Source: Vibrio maritimus
GTDB lineage: Bacteria; Pseudomonadota; Gammaproteobacteria; Enterobacterales; Vibrionaceae
DNA: 64,000 bases
Direction: 5' to 3'
Assembly: GCA_003263775.1 (NCBI GenBank)
Contig: JYJJ01000067.1
Span: 124,001 to 188,000, forward strand
In this document: positions 38,682-47,890 of the stretch, piece by piece
How positions within the stretch are numbered: the stretch's first letter is position 1
How the letters are laid out: each line of letters begins with the position of its first letter
Position numbers and translations under genes: made by a program
The notes under the pieces: model-generated
The model's database searches: none
Seen by the model: the letters and a program-made list of their open reading frames with translations, nothing else
Told to the model about the DNA's origin: nothing

Positions 38682-39379
38682 CAAGCAAACTCCTGCTGTT
38701 GTTGTAGCATGGAGTAAAGAAGCTCAGCTTGCTGCCAGTCTTCGAGCGTATCAATATCCTGCACCCTAACTCTCGGCAAGATGACGAGCTGGGAGTGGGT
38801 AGAAAACATGTTTTTCCCATCAAGGAAGGCCTGACTGCGGCCCCAATAGAACTGTCCTGCATCATGCAGAGCTTCGGTTAGATCTTGAGAGCGGCTATCA
38901 AACACTCTGGTTGGAACATTTGCACGCCTTGTTGCTCATCAACAAAAAAGCCCCGCTGAATAGGGTAGGCAAAGCGGGTTGCTGCGAACACATATTCGCA
39001 TTCGCCACTTTTGAGTTTTTCATAACCGTCGGCAATATCTTGAGAATGAATTAGCGGCGCAGTGGCATAAATACAGCACACTTCGGTTGGCATGGTTCCC
39101 TGCTCTGCCAAAAAGCAGATAGCATGCTGGATGACATCAAGTGTTGGAGTAAAGTCACCACTCAAGTGCTCTGGGCGGATAAATGGTACCTCCGCACCAC
39201 ACTTTATGGCGATATTTGCAATTTCCTCATCATCGGTAGAGACAATGATGCGATCAAAACAACCGGACTGCTGAGCAGCATTTATCGAATAGGCAATTAA
39301 GGCTCGCCATGAAACAATCGAATATTTTTGCGAGGAATACGTTTACTGCCCCCCTGGCAGGAATAATTGCTAGCCTCAT
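38681..39379 (-). CDS. pseF: PseF, pseudaminic acid cytidylyltransferase (three frame breaks)
   Basis: Activates pseudaminic acid to CMP-Pse. The CMP-sugar synthetase signature AIIPARGGSKRIPRKN is restored by adding one G near 39354. One T near 39305 restores HGEPLIAYSINAAQ, and one G near 38900 restores QPEVFDSRSQDL. The full length is then 233 residues, as expected. Further motifs: IIVSTDDEEIA and the C-terminal VRVQDIDTLEDWQQAELL. Three single-base losses within 500 bp in a gene with intact motifs point to sequence error. ATG 39379 has AAGGAG upstream. Confidence 0.88.
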
Positions 39380-39446
39380 CCTTAACGCTCTCCTTTACTC
39401 TCAAATCCCTAAAAGCTACATAGCAAAGCCAATGACCACCTTCGTG

Positions 39447-39953
39447 CTAAGCGCTATAAACAAACTCTGTTGGTGAAACACGTTGGAACGGACTGCGTTC
39501 AAATAGGTGCTGCGAAGCCTCATTGTCTAAATGAACCTCTGCCAGCATAGTTTTGTCACCATGCCGCACGACTAGATGTTGCAAAGCAATAGAGGCAATG
39601 TGCATCCCCCAGTATGCTTGCCCAACAAAAATAGAAACAACATAGATCTCATCGCTTCCACTGTGGGTGACGCTATCGAGTTCCAAGCGGACGACCCCCA
39701 CCAGCTGATGGAGCAACTTACTTTCAATCATCAGCACATAATGGGAATCACTGACTAATTGTTTACGCATCCAAACGCTGTGCTCAATAAAACTAGGGGC
39801 TCGTGTAGAGTGCGCATATCTGCGAGTCTCAGGTTGTAACTGCCACTGATACACCAATGCGATGTCACCTCTCGTTGCCCGCCTTAGATTGATATCACTA
39901 AAGTGGTGTTGGACGTTCGCCGCTTTCTGGGTCTTCACCAGCACCGCTCCCAT
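39447..39953 (-). CDS. pseH: PseH-type N-acetyltransferase
   Basis: GNAT enzyme expected to acetylate the 4-amino group of the PseC product. 168 residues, with entry motif INLRRATRGDIALVYQWQ, central VGVVRLELDS and the acetyl-CoA-binding region VGQAYWGMHIASIALQHLV, ending HLDNEASQHLFERSPFQRV. Overlaps the pseC stop (TGATG). Order pseB-pseC-pseH-pseF-pseG matches other pseudaminic acid clusters. Confidence 0.87.
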   Translation of the reverse strand: MGAVLVKTQKAANVQHHFSDINLRRATRGDIALVYQWQLQPETRRYAHSTRAPSFIEHSVWMRKQLVSDSHYVLMIESKLLHQLVGVVRLELDSVTHSGSDEIYVVSIFVGQAYWGMHIASIALQHLVVRHGDKTMLAEVHLDNEASQHLFERSPFQRVSPTEFVYSA

Positions 39954-41107
39954 CAGTGAGCCAAACCTGTTTTTAATGCAGTCACAACTTCGTCAATATC
40001 GCGTTGCGTCATTGATGGAAACAAGGGCAAGCTCAGAGCTTCCTGGTAATACTGTTCTGCCTCAGGACAGTCACCTGCCTTAAAGCCAAGTTTTCGATAG
40101 TAAGGCTGCAGATGAATTGGGATGTAGTGAACTTGAACGCCAATGCCGACACTGTGTAAATGCTCATACAACGCTCTGCGTGATACCGTTTTGCTCTTTA
40201 CTCGAATGATAAAGAGGTGCCATGAAGACTGACTATCCTTGTTATATTGTGGAAGCTGCAGAGGTAACTCCGACAACGCTTCACGGTATTCATTGGCGAT
40301 AGCAATACGCCTATCAATAAAAGCGTCCAGCTTAGTGAGTTGCGATAACCCTAAAGCAGCATGGATATCTGACATTCGATAGTTCATGCCAAGCTCTAGC
40401 TGCTCGTAATACCAATCACCTTCTGTTTGGCAATGCAGTAGAGATAGGTCTTTGGTTACACCATGACATCGTAGCCGACCAATGCGTGAAGCGATGGCAT
40501 CATCATTCGTCGTCAATACCCCGCCTTCGGCCGTCGTTATAATTTTTACTGGATGAAAGCTAAACACCGTAATGTCACTGTAACGACAGTTACCCACATT
40601 CCCACCTTCATAGGTTGCCCCGATCGCATGCGATGCATCTTCAACTAACTTAAATCGGTACTGTTTTGACAACGCCCAAATCGCCTTCATATCACAGCTA
40701 GCGCCCGCCATGTGAACGACTACCACGACCTTTGGAAGCCGTCCGCTTAGCTGTGCTTGCTTAAGTTTGGCTTGCAGTTTCTGTGGGCAAATATTGTAGG
40801 TCGCAGGGTCAATATCAACGAAGTCGACGTTAGCACCGCAATAGCGGGCACAGTTAGCAGAGGCGACAAAAGAAATTGGCGTTGTCCACAACCAGTCTCC
40901 TTTCGACAAGTCTAATGATAAGCAAGCAAGATGGAGTGCAGACGTTGCGCTGTTAACGGCCAACGAATACTTCACCCCGCAGTGATGGCTTATCGCCGCT
41001 TCAAACATAGGGACTTGGCGCCCTTGGGTAATGGCCTCTGAACGCAGCACATCAATGACGCTCTCTATATCTTGAGAGTCAATCGCATGCTTCCCATAAG
41101 GAATCAT
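39953..41107 (-). CDS. pseC: PseC, UDP-4-keto-6-deoxy-altrosamine aminotransferase
   Basis: PLP-dependent aminotransferase of the DegT/DnrJ/EryC1 family, 384 residues. PLP Lys188 lies in FSFHPVKIITTAEGG, with Asp157 in LVEDASHAIGA and a C-terminal dimer motif near VQVHYIPIHLQPYYRKLGF, typical of PseC. Start overlaps the pseB stop by 4 nt. The frame is intact. Confidence 0.95.
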   Translation of the reverse strand: MIPYGKHAIDSQDIESVIDVLRSEAITQGRQVPMFEAAISHHCGVKYSLAVNSATSALHLACLSLDLSKGDWLWTTPISFVASANCARYCGANVDFVDIDPATYNICPQKLQAKLKQAQLSGRLPKVVVVVHMAGASCDMKAIWALSKQYRFKLVEDASHAIGATYEGGNVGNCRYSDITVFSFHPVKIITTAEGGVLTTNDDAIASRIGRLRCHGVTKDLSLLHCQTEGDWYYEQLELGMNYRMSDIHAALGLSQLTKLDAFIDRRIAIANEYREALSELPLQLPQYNKDSQSSWHLFIIRVKSKTVSRRALYEHLHSVGIGVQVHYIPIHLQPYYRKLGFKAGDCPEAEQYYQEALSLPLFPSMTQRDIDEVVTALKTGLAH

Positions 41108-42129
41108 ATATTGGCCTCGACTTGGAAATCACTGTCGACATGCTCTTGGATAAGCAGCCTCAACGCATCGACGCTTAACCACTGTTCGTTGGTGCCCGAG
41201 CTATAACGGAAGCCCTCTGGAGCAGGTTTTGCATCATGATGTAATCGGTACTGCTCTTCACTGTAACTAAACGAGACCGATGGCAAGATGGCATAGTACT
41301 GACCCAAATCGATAGTGTGGTAAGAGTCCGTGTCGGTAATCATCTCCTCATGCATTTTTTCACCCGGTCTAACGCCAATAAACTCCAATTCGCACTCAGG
41401 CGCGACGGCTTTCGCTACGTCCAAAATTCGATAAGATGGGATCTTAGGGACAAATATTTCACCACCTAAATGATGCTCAAGTGCATACAACACCATGTCA
41501 GCACCTTGTTGGAGAGTGATATTAAAGCGGGTCATTTCTTGATGAGTGATGGGAATAACACCCTGATGCCGTCTCTCTAAGAAAAAAGGAATCACGCTGC
41601 CGTTCGAACCCATAACATTGCCGTAGCGTACAACACTGAAGCGAATATCCTTGGAGCCTTTAATATTGTTTGCCGCAGTAAACAATTTATCAGAAGCCAG
41701 TTTGGTTGCACCATATAGGTTGATGGGTGCGCAGGCTTTGTCAGTTGAAAGCGCAACAACGTCTCTAATGCCAGTCGTCAGAGCTGCTTGAATGACGTTC
41801 TCAGCTCCTTCAATATTGGTTTTTATACATTCCGTTGGATTGTACTCTGCTGTATCTACCTGTTTGATAGCTGCAGCATGAATCAAAACATCAACGTCCT
41901 CACAAGCTTGTATTAATCTTGCTCGGTCTCTTATATCGCCGATAAAAAAGCGCAACTGCGGATAATCCTGGCTTGGATAGCTTTGTCTAAGATGAAATTG
42001 CTTTAGTTCATCGCGAGAATAAATGATGATCTTTTTAACCAGGCGATAGCGCTCAAGCAGGGTTTTAATAAGCTGCTTTCCTAAAGAGCCTGTACCACCT
42101 GTAATTAGGACTGTTTTGTTATTAAACAT
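41104..42129 (-). CDS. pseB: PseB, UDP-GlcNAc 4,6-dehydratase (C5-inverting)
   Basis: First step of pseudaminic acid synthesis. 341 residues of the short-chain dehydrogenase type: NADP-binding TGGTGSLG (10-17), AAAIKQVDTAEYNP (typical of the inverting FlaA1/PseB group) and the Asp130-Lys131 / Tyr139 active site in STDKACAPINLYGATK. First gene of the island, 95 nt after flgA. Confidence 0.96.
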   Translation of the reverse strand: MFNNKTVLITGGTGSLGKQLIKTLLERYRLVKKIIIYSRDELKQFHLRQSYPSQDYPQLRFFIGDIRDRARLIQACEDVDVLIHAAAIKQVDTAEYNPTECIKTNIEGAENVIQAALTTGIRDVVALSTDKACAPINLYGATKLASDKLFTAANNIKGSKDIRFSVVRYGNVMGSNGSVIPFFLERRHQGVIPITHQEMTRFNITLQQGADMVLYALEHHLGGEIFVPKIPSYRILDVAKAVAPECELEFIGVRPGEKMHEEMITDTDSYHTIDLGQYYAILPSVSFSYSEEQYRLHHDAKPAPEGFRYSSGTNEQWLSVDALRLLIQEHVDSDFQVEANI

Positions 42130-42174
42130 CGCTGATCCTCAGTCGTACTAAACTAAAGTTTTAGATAAGTTAGA

Positions 42175-42191
42175 AAATGACCCTGTCATTT
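42175..42191. repeat. 7-bp dyad between flgA and pseB
   Basis: AAATGAC / GTCATTT (42175-42181, 42185-42191) with a 3-base loop, in the 95-bp gap. It may be an operator for pseB or a weak terminator after flgA; on the minus strand TTTTC follows the stem. Confidence 0.4.
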
Positions 42192-42224
42192 CCACTCTAT
42201 TTGGCTCATAGCGTCCAGAACGCG

Positions 42225-42929
42225 CTAGAACACTCGAACCAAGTTCCTCTCAACAATGACACCTTTCAGGGTTTTCCCCGACTGGGCATTGCGTATTGCA
42301 ATCGTGTCTCCCACCAAGCCATCTTCTAGCGCCACGCCATCCGTTTCTAAACTGAATGTGCTCGAGTGGTAAATCAGGTTAACTGGCAGACCTTTTTCAA
42401 CGTCGTAATCCAGATAAAAGCGCTTCGCGGTGAGAACATCTCCGGCCCTCACCGTGCGCCGAAGTTTACTGCCCACTAGATGTGTAGCGTCGAAAAATAC
42501 GCTCTCCGCTTTCTTCAATGTCACCTTTCCAAAACGAATATCTTCTGGTTGCAAACGATACCCTTTCTTCATCGCTCTGCCTGCCGTGGCAACTTGGATT
42601 GTTAACGAAGAGGTTGACGTTGCAGAAAGCTTCCAGCCAAGGGTTGGGCAGCGCACAAACCACTTTACTGTACCTAAGGAGATCTGCTTGTTTACCGAAA
42701 TACGAGGCTCTATCGGGCAAGGTGCGACGTGTTTTAACGCTTTGGAAAAACGCATTTTTACCTCAAGTTCATGAGGATGCGGATAGCGACTATCCATCGC
42801 TTTGGCGATCTTAGCGGTGATTCTTTGAGTCAGTGCTTGCTCTGTTGTCTCAGCATGGACTGACCCCATTGACAAAACAGCCAACACACTTAACACCATT
42901 AAAAGCATACTCAATCGATAGTTAGACAT
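42225..42929 (-). CDS. flgA: FlgA, flagellar P-ring chaperone
   Basis: Periplasmic protein needed for FlgI ring assembly. Signal peptide of about 26 residues (ending VHA), then a C-terminal SAF domain: VQVATAGRAMKKGYRLQPEDIRFGKV and VGDTIAIRNAQSGKTLKGVI are highly typical. 234 residues. It is the last gene of the long flgB-to-flgA direction and overlaps flgN by 8 nt. Confidence 0.93.
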   Translation of the reverse strand: MSNYRLSMLLMVLSVLAVLSMGSVHAETTEQALTQRITAKIAKAMDSRYPHPHELEVKMRFSKALKHVAPCPIEPRISVNKQISLGTVKWFVRCPTLGWKLSATSTSSLTIQVATAGRAMKKGYRLQPEDIRFGKVTLKKAESVFFDATHLVGSKLRRTVRAGDVLTAKRFYLDYDVEKGLPVNLIYHSSTFSLETDGVALEDGLVGDTIAIRNAQSGKTLKGVIVERNLVRVF

Positions 42930-43341
42930 TGATCTTCAGCTGCTGAGCCCCCATCGCCTCTTCCATGGCTTGATGTTGCATCACCATTAGGCTTCCTTGT
43001 CTGGCAAGCTTGTGCTTGCACATATGCACACGTCTTTCGATTTGACTATCCAAGTCCGCAACTCGGCGCTGCAAATCGCCTTTGAGGCGCTGTTGAACCG
43101 CTTTAGCATATTGGCGGTTGGTGCAGCCTAAATGCTTAGCGAGTGAAAAGCGTTTGGTATCGGCTTCGGCCATCTGGTATGACAGTGACAGTATGGTGTC
43201 GTTAAGGGCTTCGAGGGAGTGATATTCACCTTTTAATATCGCCATTCTCACCTCATCAAGACGTTCTGATAACTGCTTCGACAGTCGCAAAATCGCTTGG
43301 CCATAGTGTAGGTAGCCAACAATAATTTTCTTATTTTCCAT
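42922..43341 (-). CDS. flgN: FlgN, hook-filament junction chaperone
   Basis: 139-residue helical cytoplasmic chaperone for FlgK and FlgL. Heptad-like helices (LSKQLSERLDEVRMAIL, LQRRVADLDSQIERRV). Sequence conservation of FlgN is low in general; the call rests on size, helical character and the flgM-flgN-flgA order. Overlaps flgM by 11 nt. Confidence 0.8.
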   Translation of the reverse strand: MENKKIIVGYLHYGQAILRLSKQLSERLDEVRMAILKGEYHSLEALNDTILSLSYQMAEADTKRFSLAKHLGCTNRQYAKAVQQRLKGDLQRRVADLDSQIERRVHMCKHKLARQGSLMVMQHQAMEEAMGAQQLKINV

Positions 43342-43618
43342 GGTCTAACCTCGCGATCACTTTGGCTAACTCGTCCATATCAAATACCAATTCTCCAGAG
43401 GCAATTTGCGCTTTGATTTGTTCTACTTTCGCCGCGTCAATATCCTCCATCCCCTCAAACAATGTCTTGCCGCTTTCTAGCAATGCCACCTCATGCTGTG
43501 ACAAATTGACTTGCTTGACTCGAGTCTTATGGTCTTGCTCCGTTTTCTTCTGCTGCACCGCATCGATTTGAGTGTTCGGCACGATGTACTTAATGTTGTC
43601 GACCTTGATGTTGCTCAT
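43331..43618 (-). CDS. flgM: FlgM, anti-sigma-28 factor
   Basis: Binds LafS until the hook is finished and is then exported. 95 residues, with the C-terminal sigma-binding helices DIDAAKVEQIKAQIASGELVFDMDELA, a characteristic FlgM signature. It has a candidate LafS promoter immediately upstream that matches the flagellin promoter, so it is probably under feedback control by its own partner. Confidence 0.92.
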   Translation of the reverse strand: MSNIKVDNIKYIVPNTQIDAVQQKKTEQDHKTRVKQVNLSQHEVALLESGKTLFEGMEDIDAAKVEQIKAQIASGELVFDMDELAKVIARLDHGK

Positions 43619-43653
43619 AACCCATACCCATCTCTGTTGGCCTCTACTAGGCT

Positions 43654-43681
43654 ATAACGGCAACAAATCAGACCCATTTCA
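43654..43681 (-). promoter_or_regulatory. Candidate LafS (sigma-28) promoter of flgMNA
   Basis: Minus strand TGAAATGG (43674-43681), 12-base spacer, GCCGTTAT (43654-43661). The -35 and the spacer length are identical to the flagellin promoter at 28236-28263. It begins inside the last codon of the preceding gene. Confidence 0.65.
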
Positions 43682-44685
43682 GTTTTTTCTCAATAACTTG
43701 ATGACATTGTCACGGCTTGGCCCTTGAAAACTATGGTGAATAGAGCGCAGTGATTTCTGAGGACTTTCTGCCACCTGCTGTTTGAAACTGCCAATGTCTC
43801 TTAACTCAGGATGAGAGCAAAACGCAATCAACTGATTGGCTTTCTCCTTCTTGAACTTAAGCACTTTTGAAAGCGCCACATACATTTTGTTTACTCGCTC
43901 TAACACTCGCTCGATTTGCGCCAAGCACCGGGCTCATTGACCATCAATTGGGTAATATTCTCTACGACAGGTTGCAGCGTGTTCACCGCAACTGCGATCG
44001 GCGCACCTTCGGCATAACGGCCTCCCTGCCCAGAGACAAAAACCTGACCATCCCACTTGCGCCAATCGCTGTCGGTCATGCCAATCACCAACTCTTGGTT
44101 TTGATTCAATCGCAATTGCAGCTTGGCAAACGCAAACATCATTTTGAACTGCTCTAGGAGTACCTCGCGATCTTCGGTACGCTCGAAGGCCAGCGCGACC
44201 AAACGTTGGTTTATGTATAGTGATACCACTTCATCACGATAACGCTCTCTATCCATATCAAGACCTGGCACAGTAAACTCAATCAGTGGCGCATCAACTT
44301 GCACTGGCGCAAACGTCGCATCCAATACATGGCGGCCAAACAGCTGCTTGTTATTCCATGACATGACGTTTCTTTTAATCACATCAATTTGGTTGGCCTG
44401 CGAAGGTGTATATTGCGGAAGCTCAGCCAAACGCTTAAGTTTGAGTAGTTCACTCGCCGTCGCACGAAGTGCCTCTCCTGCCAGAATTAACTGGCTATAG
44501 CCTTTGTGCGATTCCGACACTTCGGCTATGAGCTTTGGGCGCTCATGTAGGTTGAGGTGAACCATTTGCTGGCCAAGCACCACTGAACGATTTGCTCGAT
44601 TTTCTAGCTTTTCTGGTCGGCGAATCCGCCCTGCCGTTGCCGAGCTTACCTCTGATTTACGCAATCCTATGCTGGTTAACTTCAT
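43679..44685 (-). CDS. Unknown flagellin-like protein between fliG and flgM (one frame break)
   Basis: 335 residues after repair (one base missing near 43921, restoring EPGAWRQIERVLERVNK). Not recognised as any standard flagellar protein, and in particular not FliH, FliI or FliJ. Residues about 60-150 resemble a flagellin/FlgL D1 pattern: GYSQLILAGEALRATASELL, then LKRLAE, then a helix ending LFGRHVLDATF, parallel to flagellin FGGQKLL. The middle is mixed strand/helix (IEFTVPGLDMDRERYRDEVV). The C-terminal end is basic and helical. A good ribosome binding site (AAGGAAAGG) precedes ATG 44685. It occupies the position of fliHIJ in classical lateral clusters. Confidence 0.75.
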
Positions 44686-44730
44686 AGCCTTTCCTTAGCT
44701 TTTCTCAAAAAACCATTAGATATAAGCCCA

Positions 44731-45735
44731 TTAAGTGAGCCTAGGTTCATTTGCAAAATTGAGTTTGATTTCCCCTTCCGCCTGCAGCTCTTTGACAATA
44801 TCAATGATGGCCTTGCGAGCTTGCTCAACCTGACTCACAGGCACTGCGCCAATACGCACTAGGTTCTCTTTTAGCTCGGTGGAGACTCGTTGTGGCATCG
44901 AGTTAATGATGTAAAGCCGACACTCCTTGTTAGTGCCTTTCAAGGCGTAAGCCCATTGCTCTAAACTCACTCTCTCGTTAATCACGTTGATGGTTTCGAG
45001 ATCTTGGTTAAACAGAGTAAAGAAATCGAACATGGCTTCTTCCACCAGCTCAGCGGTCTGCTTATCTTTATCGTGAAGATACTCAAACAGCTCGTTCTTA
45101 TTGCCTGAATAACGGTTAATGAGGTTGGCGACGACTTTCGAGCCTTGAAGGCTAGATGACCCGCCGCTGTGATAGTTGATTTTGCAGCGGTCGATTAAGT
45201 CTTTAAGGGTTTCCATCAGTCCAGAGGTCAACACCTGCGTTTTGGATATCTGCAAGATCAATTCATGGCACTCTTTCTCATCGTATTCGTCCATCACTCG
45301 GCCGCTGTACTCTAGCGGCAAATGGGCGATGAGCAGTGCTTGCAAATTAATGTGCTCTTTTCGTAAATCGTTGACGAGTAGCTCCGGTGGTATCCAAGCC
45401 AGTTTCTCTGCATGTGAACGAATTTCATCGCCGTAGATTTCAGAGACTAAATCACGAGCCAAATTACCATTGAGGGTTTTCTCAAGCACGTTGGTGATGT
45501 AGTTTCGCGTCCCGCCTAAAATGCCGGAGTGCTTGCGAAAATCATCAAAGAAGCCATTCAAAGAGACCATGGCATCGGCGGCTTTGATGTCTTGCATCTT
45601 ACTCATTGCATGGGTGATCTGTTTGATCTCCTCGTGAGTGAACCCCTTGAGCACTTCGGCACCAATATCTTCGCCCATGCTCAGCACGAGCATCGCGACG
45701 CCATCTACTGATTGATAGGTTTGCTTGTCATCCAT
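44731..45735 (-). CDS. fliG: FliG, flagellar rotor/switch protein
   Basis: 334 residues, C-ring protein linking FliF to FliM and contacting the stator. N domain GVAMLVLSMGEDIGAEVLKG, middle domain with HINLQALLIAHLPLEYSGRVM (EHPQ-like region diverged), C domain with LVEEAMFDFFTLFNQDLETIN and LEQWAYALKGTNKE, which includes the charged residues used in torque generation. Intact frame; 42 nt after fliF. Confidence 0.93.
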   Translation of the reverse strand: MDDKQTYQSVDGVAMLVLSMGEDIGAEVLKGFTHEEIKQITHAMSKMQDIKAADAMVSLNGFFDDFRKHSGILGGTRNYITNVLEKTLNGNLARDLVSEIYGDEIRSHAEKLAWIPPELLVNDLRKEHINLQALLIAHLPLEYSGRVMDEYDEKECHELILQISKTQVLTSGLMETLKDLIDRCKINYHSGGSSSLQGSKVVANLINRYSGNKNELFEYLHDKDKQTAELVEEAMFDFFTLFNQDLETINVINERVSLEQWAYALKGTNKECRLYIINSMPQRVSTELKENLVRIGAVPVSQVEQARKAIIDIVKELQAEGEIKLNFANEPRLT

Positions 45736-45777
45736 GTTGGCTCACTTTATTCATTAAACATTTAATAAAAGACTGTC

Positions 45778-47450
45778 CTAGGCTTGGATCCAAGTGCGTA
45801 AAATTTCTGCCACTCGGTTTGGATCCTCTTTGGCAATTAACTTCAAATGTTGGATTTGCACTTCTAAAGGACTGTCGGCAGAAGGCAGGTTGTCATCCAG
45901 CGCCTTTATCCCGGTGGCATCAATACCGAGTGCTTCCAACTTGGACTGCATCGCCGCTTCTGCATCACGCTCTTCTTTGGTAATAAGGTTTTCATAGTCC
46001 ATGCTTTCCGCATCTTGCTCTTCACGTTCAGCCGACTTGGTGAGGTATTGCGCCAGAGGTTTCAGTACCACCATGATCATCAAACCACTGAGCATCACGC
46101 CCAGTAAATATTTGAGGGGCTGCATGATGTTCATGTTTTCAAACCAGGGCACTTGCGCTTGTTCTGGAATAGCGGCAACCACAAAAGGAAAATGCGTGAT
46201 ATGAATGTTATCGCCACGCTGCGCATCAAAGCCGATAGCTGAGCGCACGACGTTCTCGATATTTCCGAGCTCCTCCGGCGTCCAAGTTTGGTTTGGGTTA
46301 GCCATATCATTGACCACCACAGACACTGAAAGCTTATTGAGCACCCCTTGTTGGTGCTGGACATGGCGAATCTTGCCGCTGACCGCATAGTCGCGAGAGG
46401 TTTCACTTCGATTAACCGTTGAATTGGGGTCAGGTTGTTCCTCTGCATCAGTAACAGGTGGAGTATTACTTAAAGCACCTGGAATACCCAGCGCCATCGT
46501 GGACTCATTGACGTCGTTAAGTAAGGTTTCTTTGCGCACTACAGGGTCGGCATATATCTCTTCCGTTTCCTCTATTTTGGAAAAGTCGATGTCGCTGGCA
46601 ATCTGTACCCGAAAGTTGCTCACGCCAAGAATGGGCGTCAGCATATCGGTCGCTTGAGCGACCAAGGTGCGCTCGACGTTACGTTTATAGTCGGTCTGCT
46701 TACCTGAGGTAACGGTGATATCACCCACCGTGGCATCGTTGGAAAGTAAACGGCCGTGCTGATCAACTACTCGAACGTGTTCGGATTTAAGACCGATCAC
46801 CGCACCAGACACCAGATTGATGACAGACTCCACTTGTGTCGGTTTCAAATCCATACCATTGATGATGTGCACGATGACCGAAGCCCTTGGCTGCTCCGCT
46901 TCTTCACGCATAAACAAGCTTTCTTTTGGGATTGCCAAATGCACACGTGCCAAACTCACTGCGCTCATGGTAGTAATACTGCGCGCTAGCTCCCCTTCAA
47001 GGGCATGCCGATAACGGGCATTTTCCATGAACTGGCTTTCCCCAAGCCCCTTGCTGCTATCTAAAGAATCGAAACCACTTGGCAATTGCTCCTTCAAGCC
47101 TTTCGATGCCAATACCATACGAATTTTGGCGACATCGCGCTCTGGTACCAGGATTTGCCCATCATCTTGACTGAGCTGATAACGTATCGCTTCTTCATCC
47201 AGCATTTGTAAGATTTGGCTAGAGTCATAATTGGATGACTTGCTGTAGAGCGGGCGAAACCGCTCCGCTGACGTCCACAGCATAATAACGATGATGGCGG
47301 CAGTAATTGTCGCAAAAATAGTGATGATGATGACGTTACGCTGCGAGCTCTGCCAAAAGCTAGACAGCCAGCCCGATGCTTTGCCAAGCGCTCTTTCGCT
47401 GCCCCTAGATTGTTAGCAAGCGCGGGCTTGTTCTCCACCTCTGTTGCCAT
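45778..47450 (-). CDS. fliF: FliF, flagellar MS-ring protein (one frame break)
   Basis: Forms the membrane ring around the export gate. 557 residues after repair. N-terminal membrane helix (VIIITIFATITAAIIVIMLW), ring-building motifs (LPSGFDSLDSSKGLGESQF, RYRHALEGELARSITTM, ARVHLAIPKESLF), second membrane helix (YLLGVMLSGLMIMVVL) and a FliG-binding C-terminal tail (NRVAEILRTWIQA). The frame breaks near 47403 in a G run; one added G gives NLGGSERALGKASGWLSSF. 14 nt after fliE. Confidence 0.94.
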
Positions 47451-47464
47451 ATGCTGTCCCTAGC

Positions 47465-47842
47465 CTAAATGGGCATTTTGATGATGCTTTCGAAATTCGA
47501 CACCATCTTGTTACGCACTTGCATCAGTGCATTAAACGACAAACCCGCTTTTTGCGAAGCAATGGTTGCACCCAATAAGTCATCGCTGTGTCCAAGCTCT
47601 ACGGCGGTCACTCGCTCTGAGGCGTGCTGTTGGTAGGTGTTCACGGTATCCAGCACCCCTTTTAGCGCTTGACCAAAATGCAGGCTATTGTCTATCGCAG
47701 AACTCTCTGTGACCTTTGCCACCGACGACGAACTTGGGACATTGACGTTTGGCGTAGAAAGTGGATTGGCTGCAATCGTTGAGTGCTGAGCCATCTTCTC
47801 CAGCATCTCTTGCTGAAGCGCTATCACATTGATTTTATCCAT
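47465..47842 (-). CDS. fliE: FliE, MS-ring/rod junction protein
   Basis: 125 residues. The conserved C-terminal part SLHFGQALKGVLDTVNTYQQ and LSFNALMQVRNKMVSNFESIIKMPI identifies FliE. The N terminus is Ser/Asn rich and probably disordered. It follows motY, where lafK would stand in classical lateral clusters. Confidence 0.93.
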   Translation of the reverse strand: MDKINVIALQQEMLEKMAQHSTIAANPLSTPNVNVPSSSSVAKVTESSAIDNSLHFGQALKGVLDTVNTYQQHASERVTAVELGHSDDLLGATIASQKAGLSFNALMQVRNKMVSNFESIIKMPI

Positions 47843-47890
47843 CTAGATTCCAACTTCCTTGTGAGGCAACGTTATTAAACTGTCGCGTGT

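Noticed and set aside
43679..44685. Assignment of the unknown gene as fliH
   Set aside because: It has no glycine-repeat helix or FliH C-terminal signature; its pattern is closer to flagellin-type helices.
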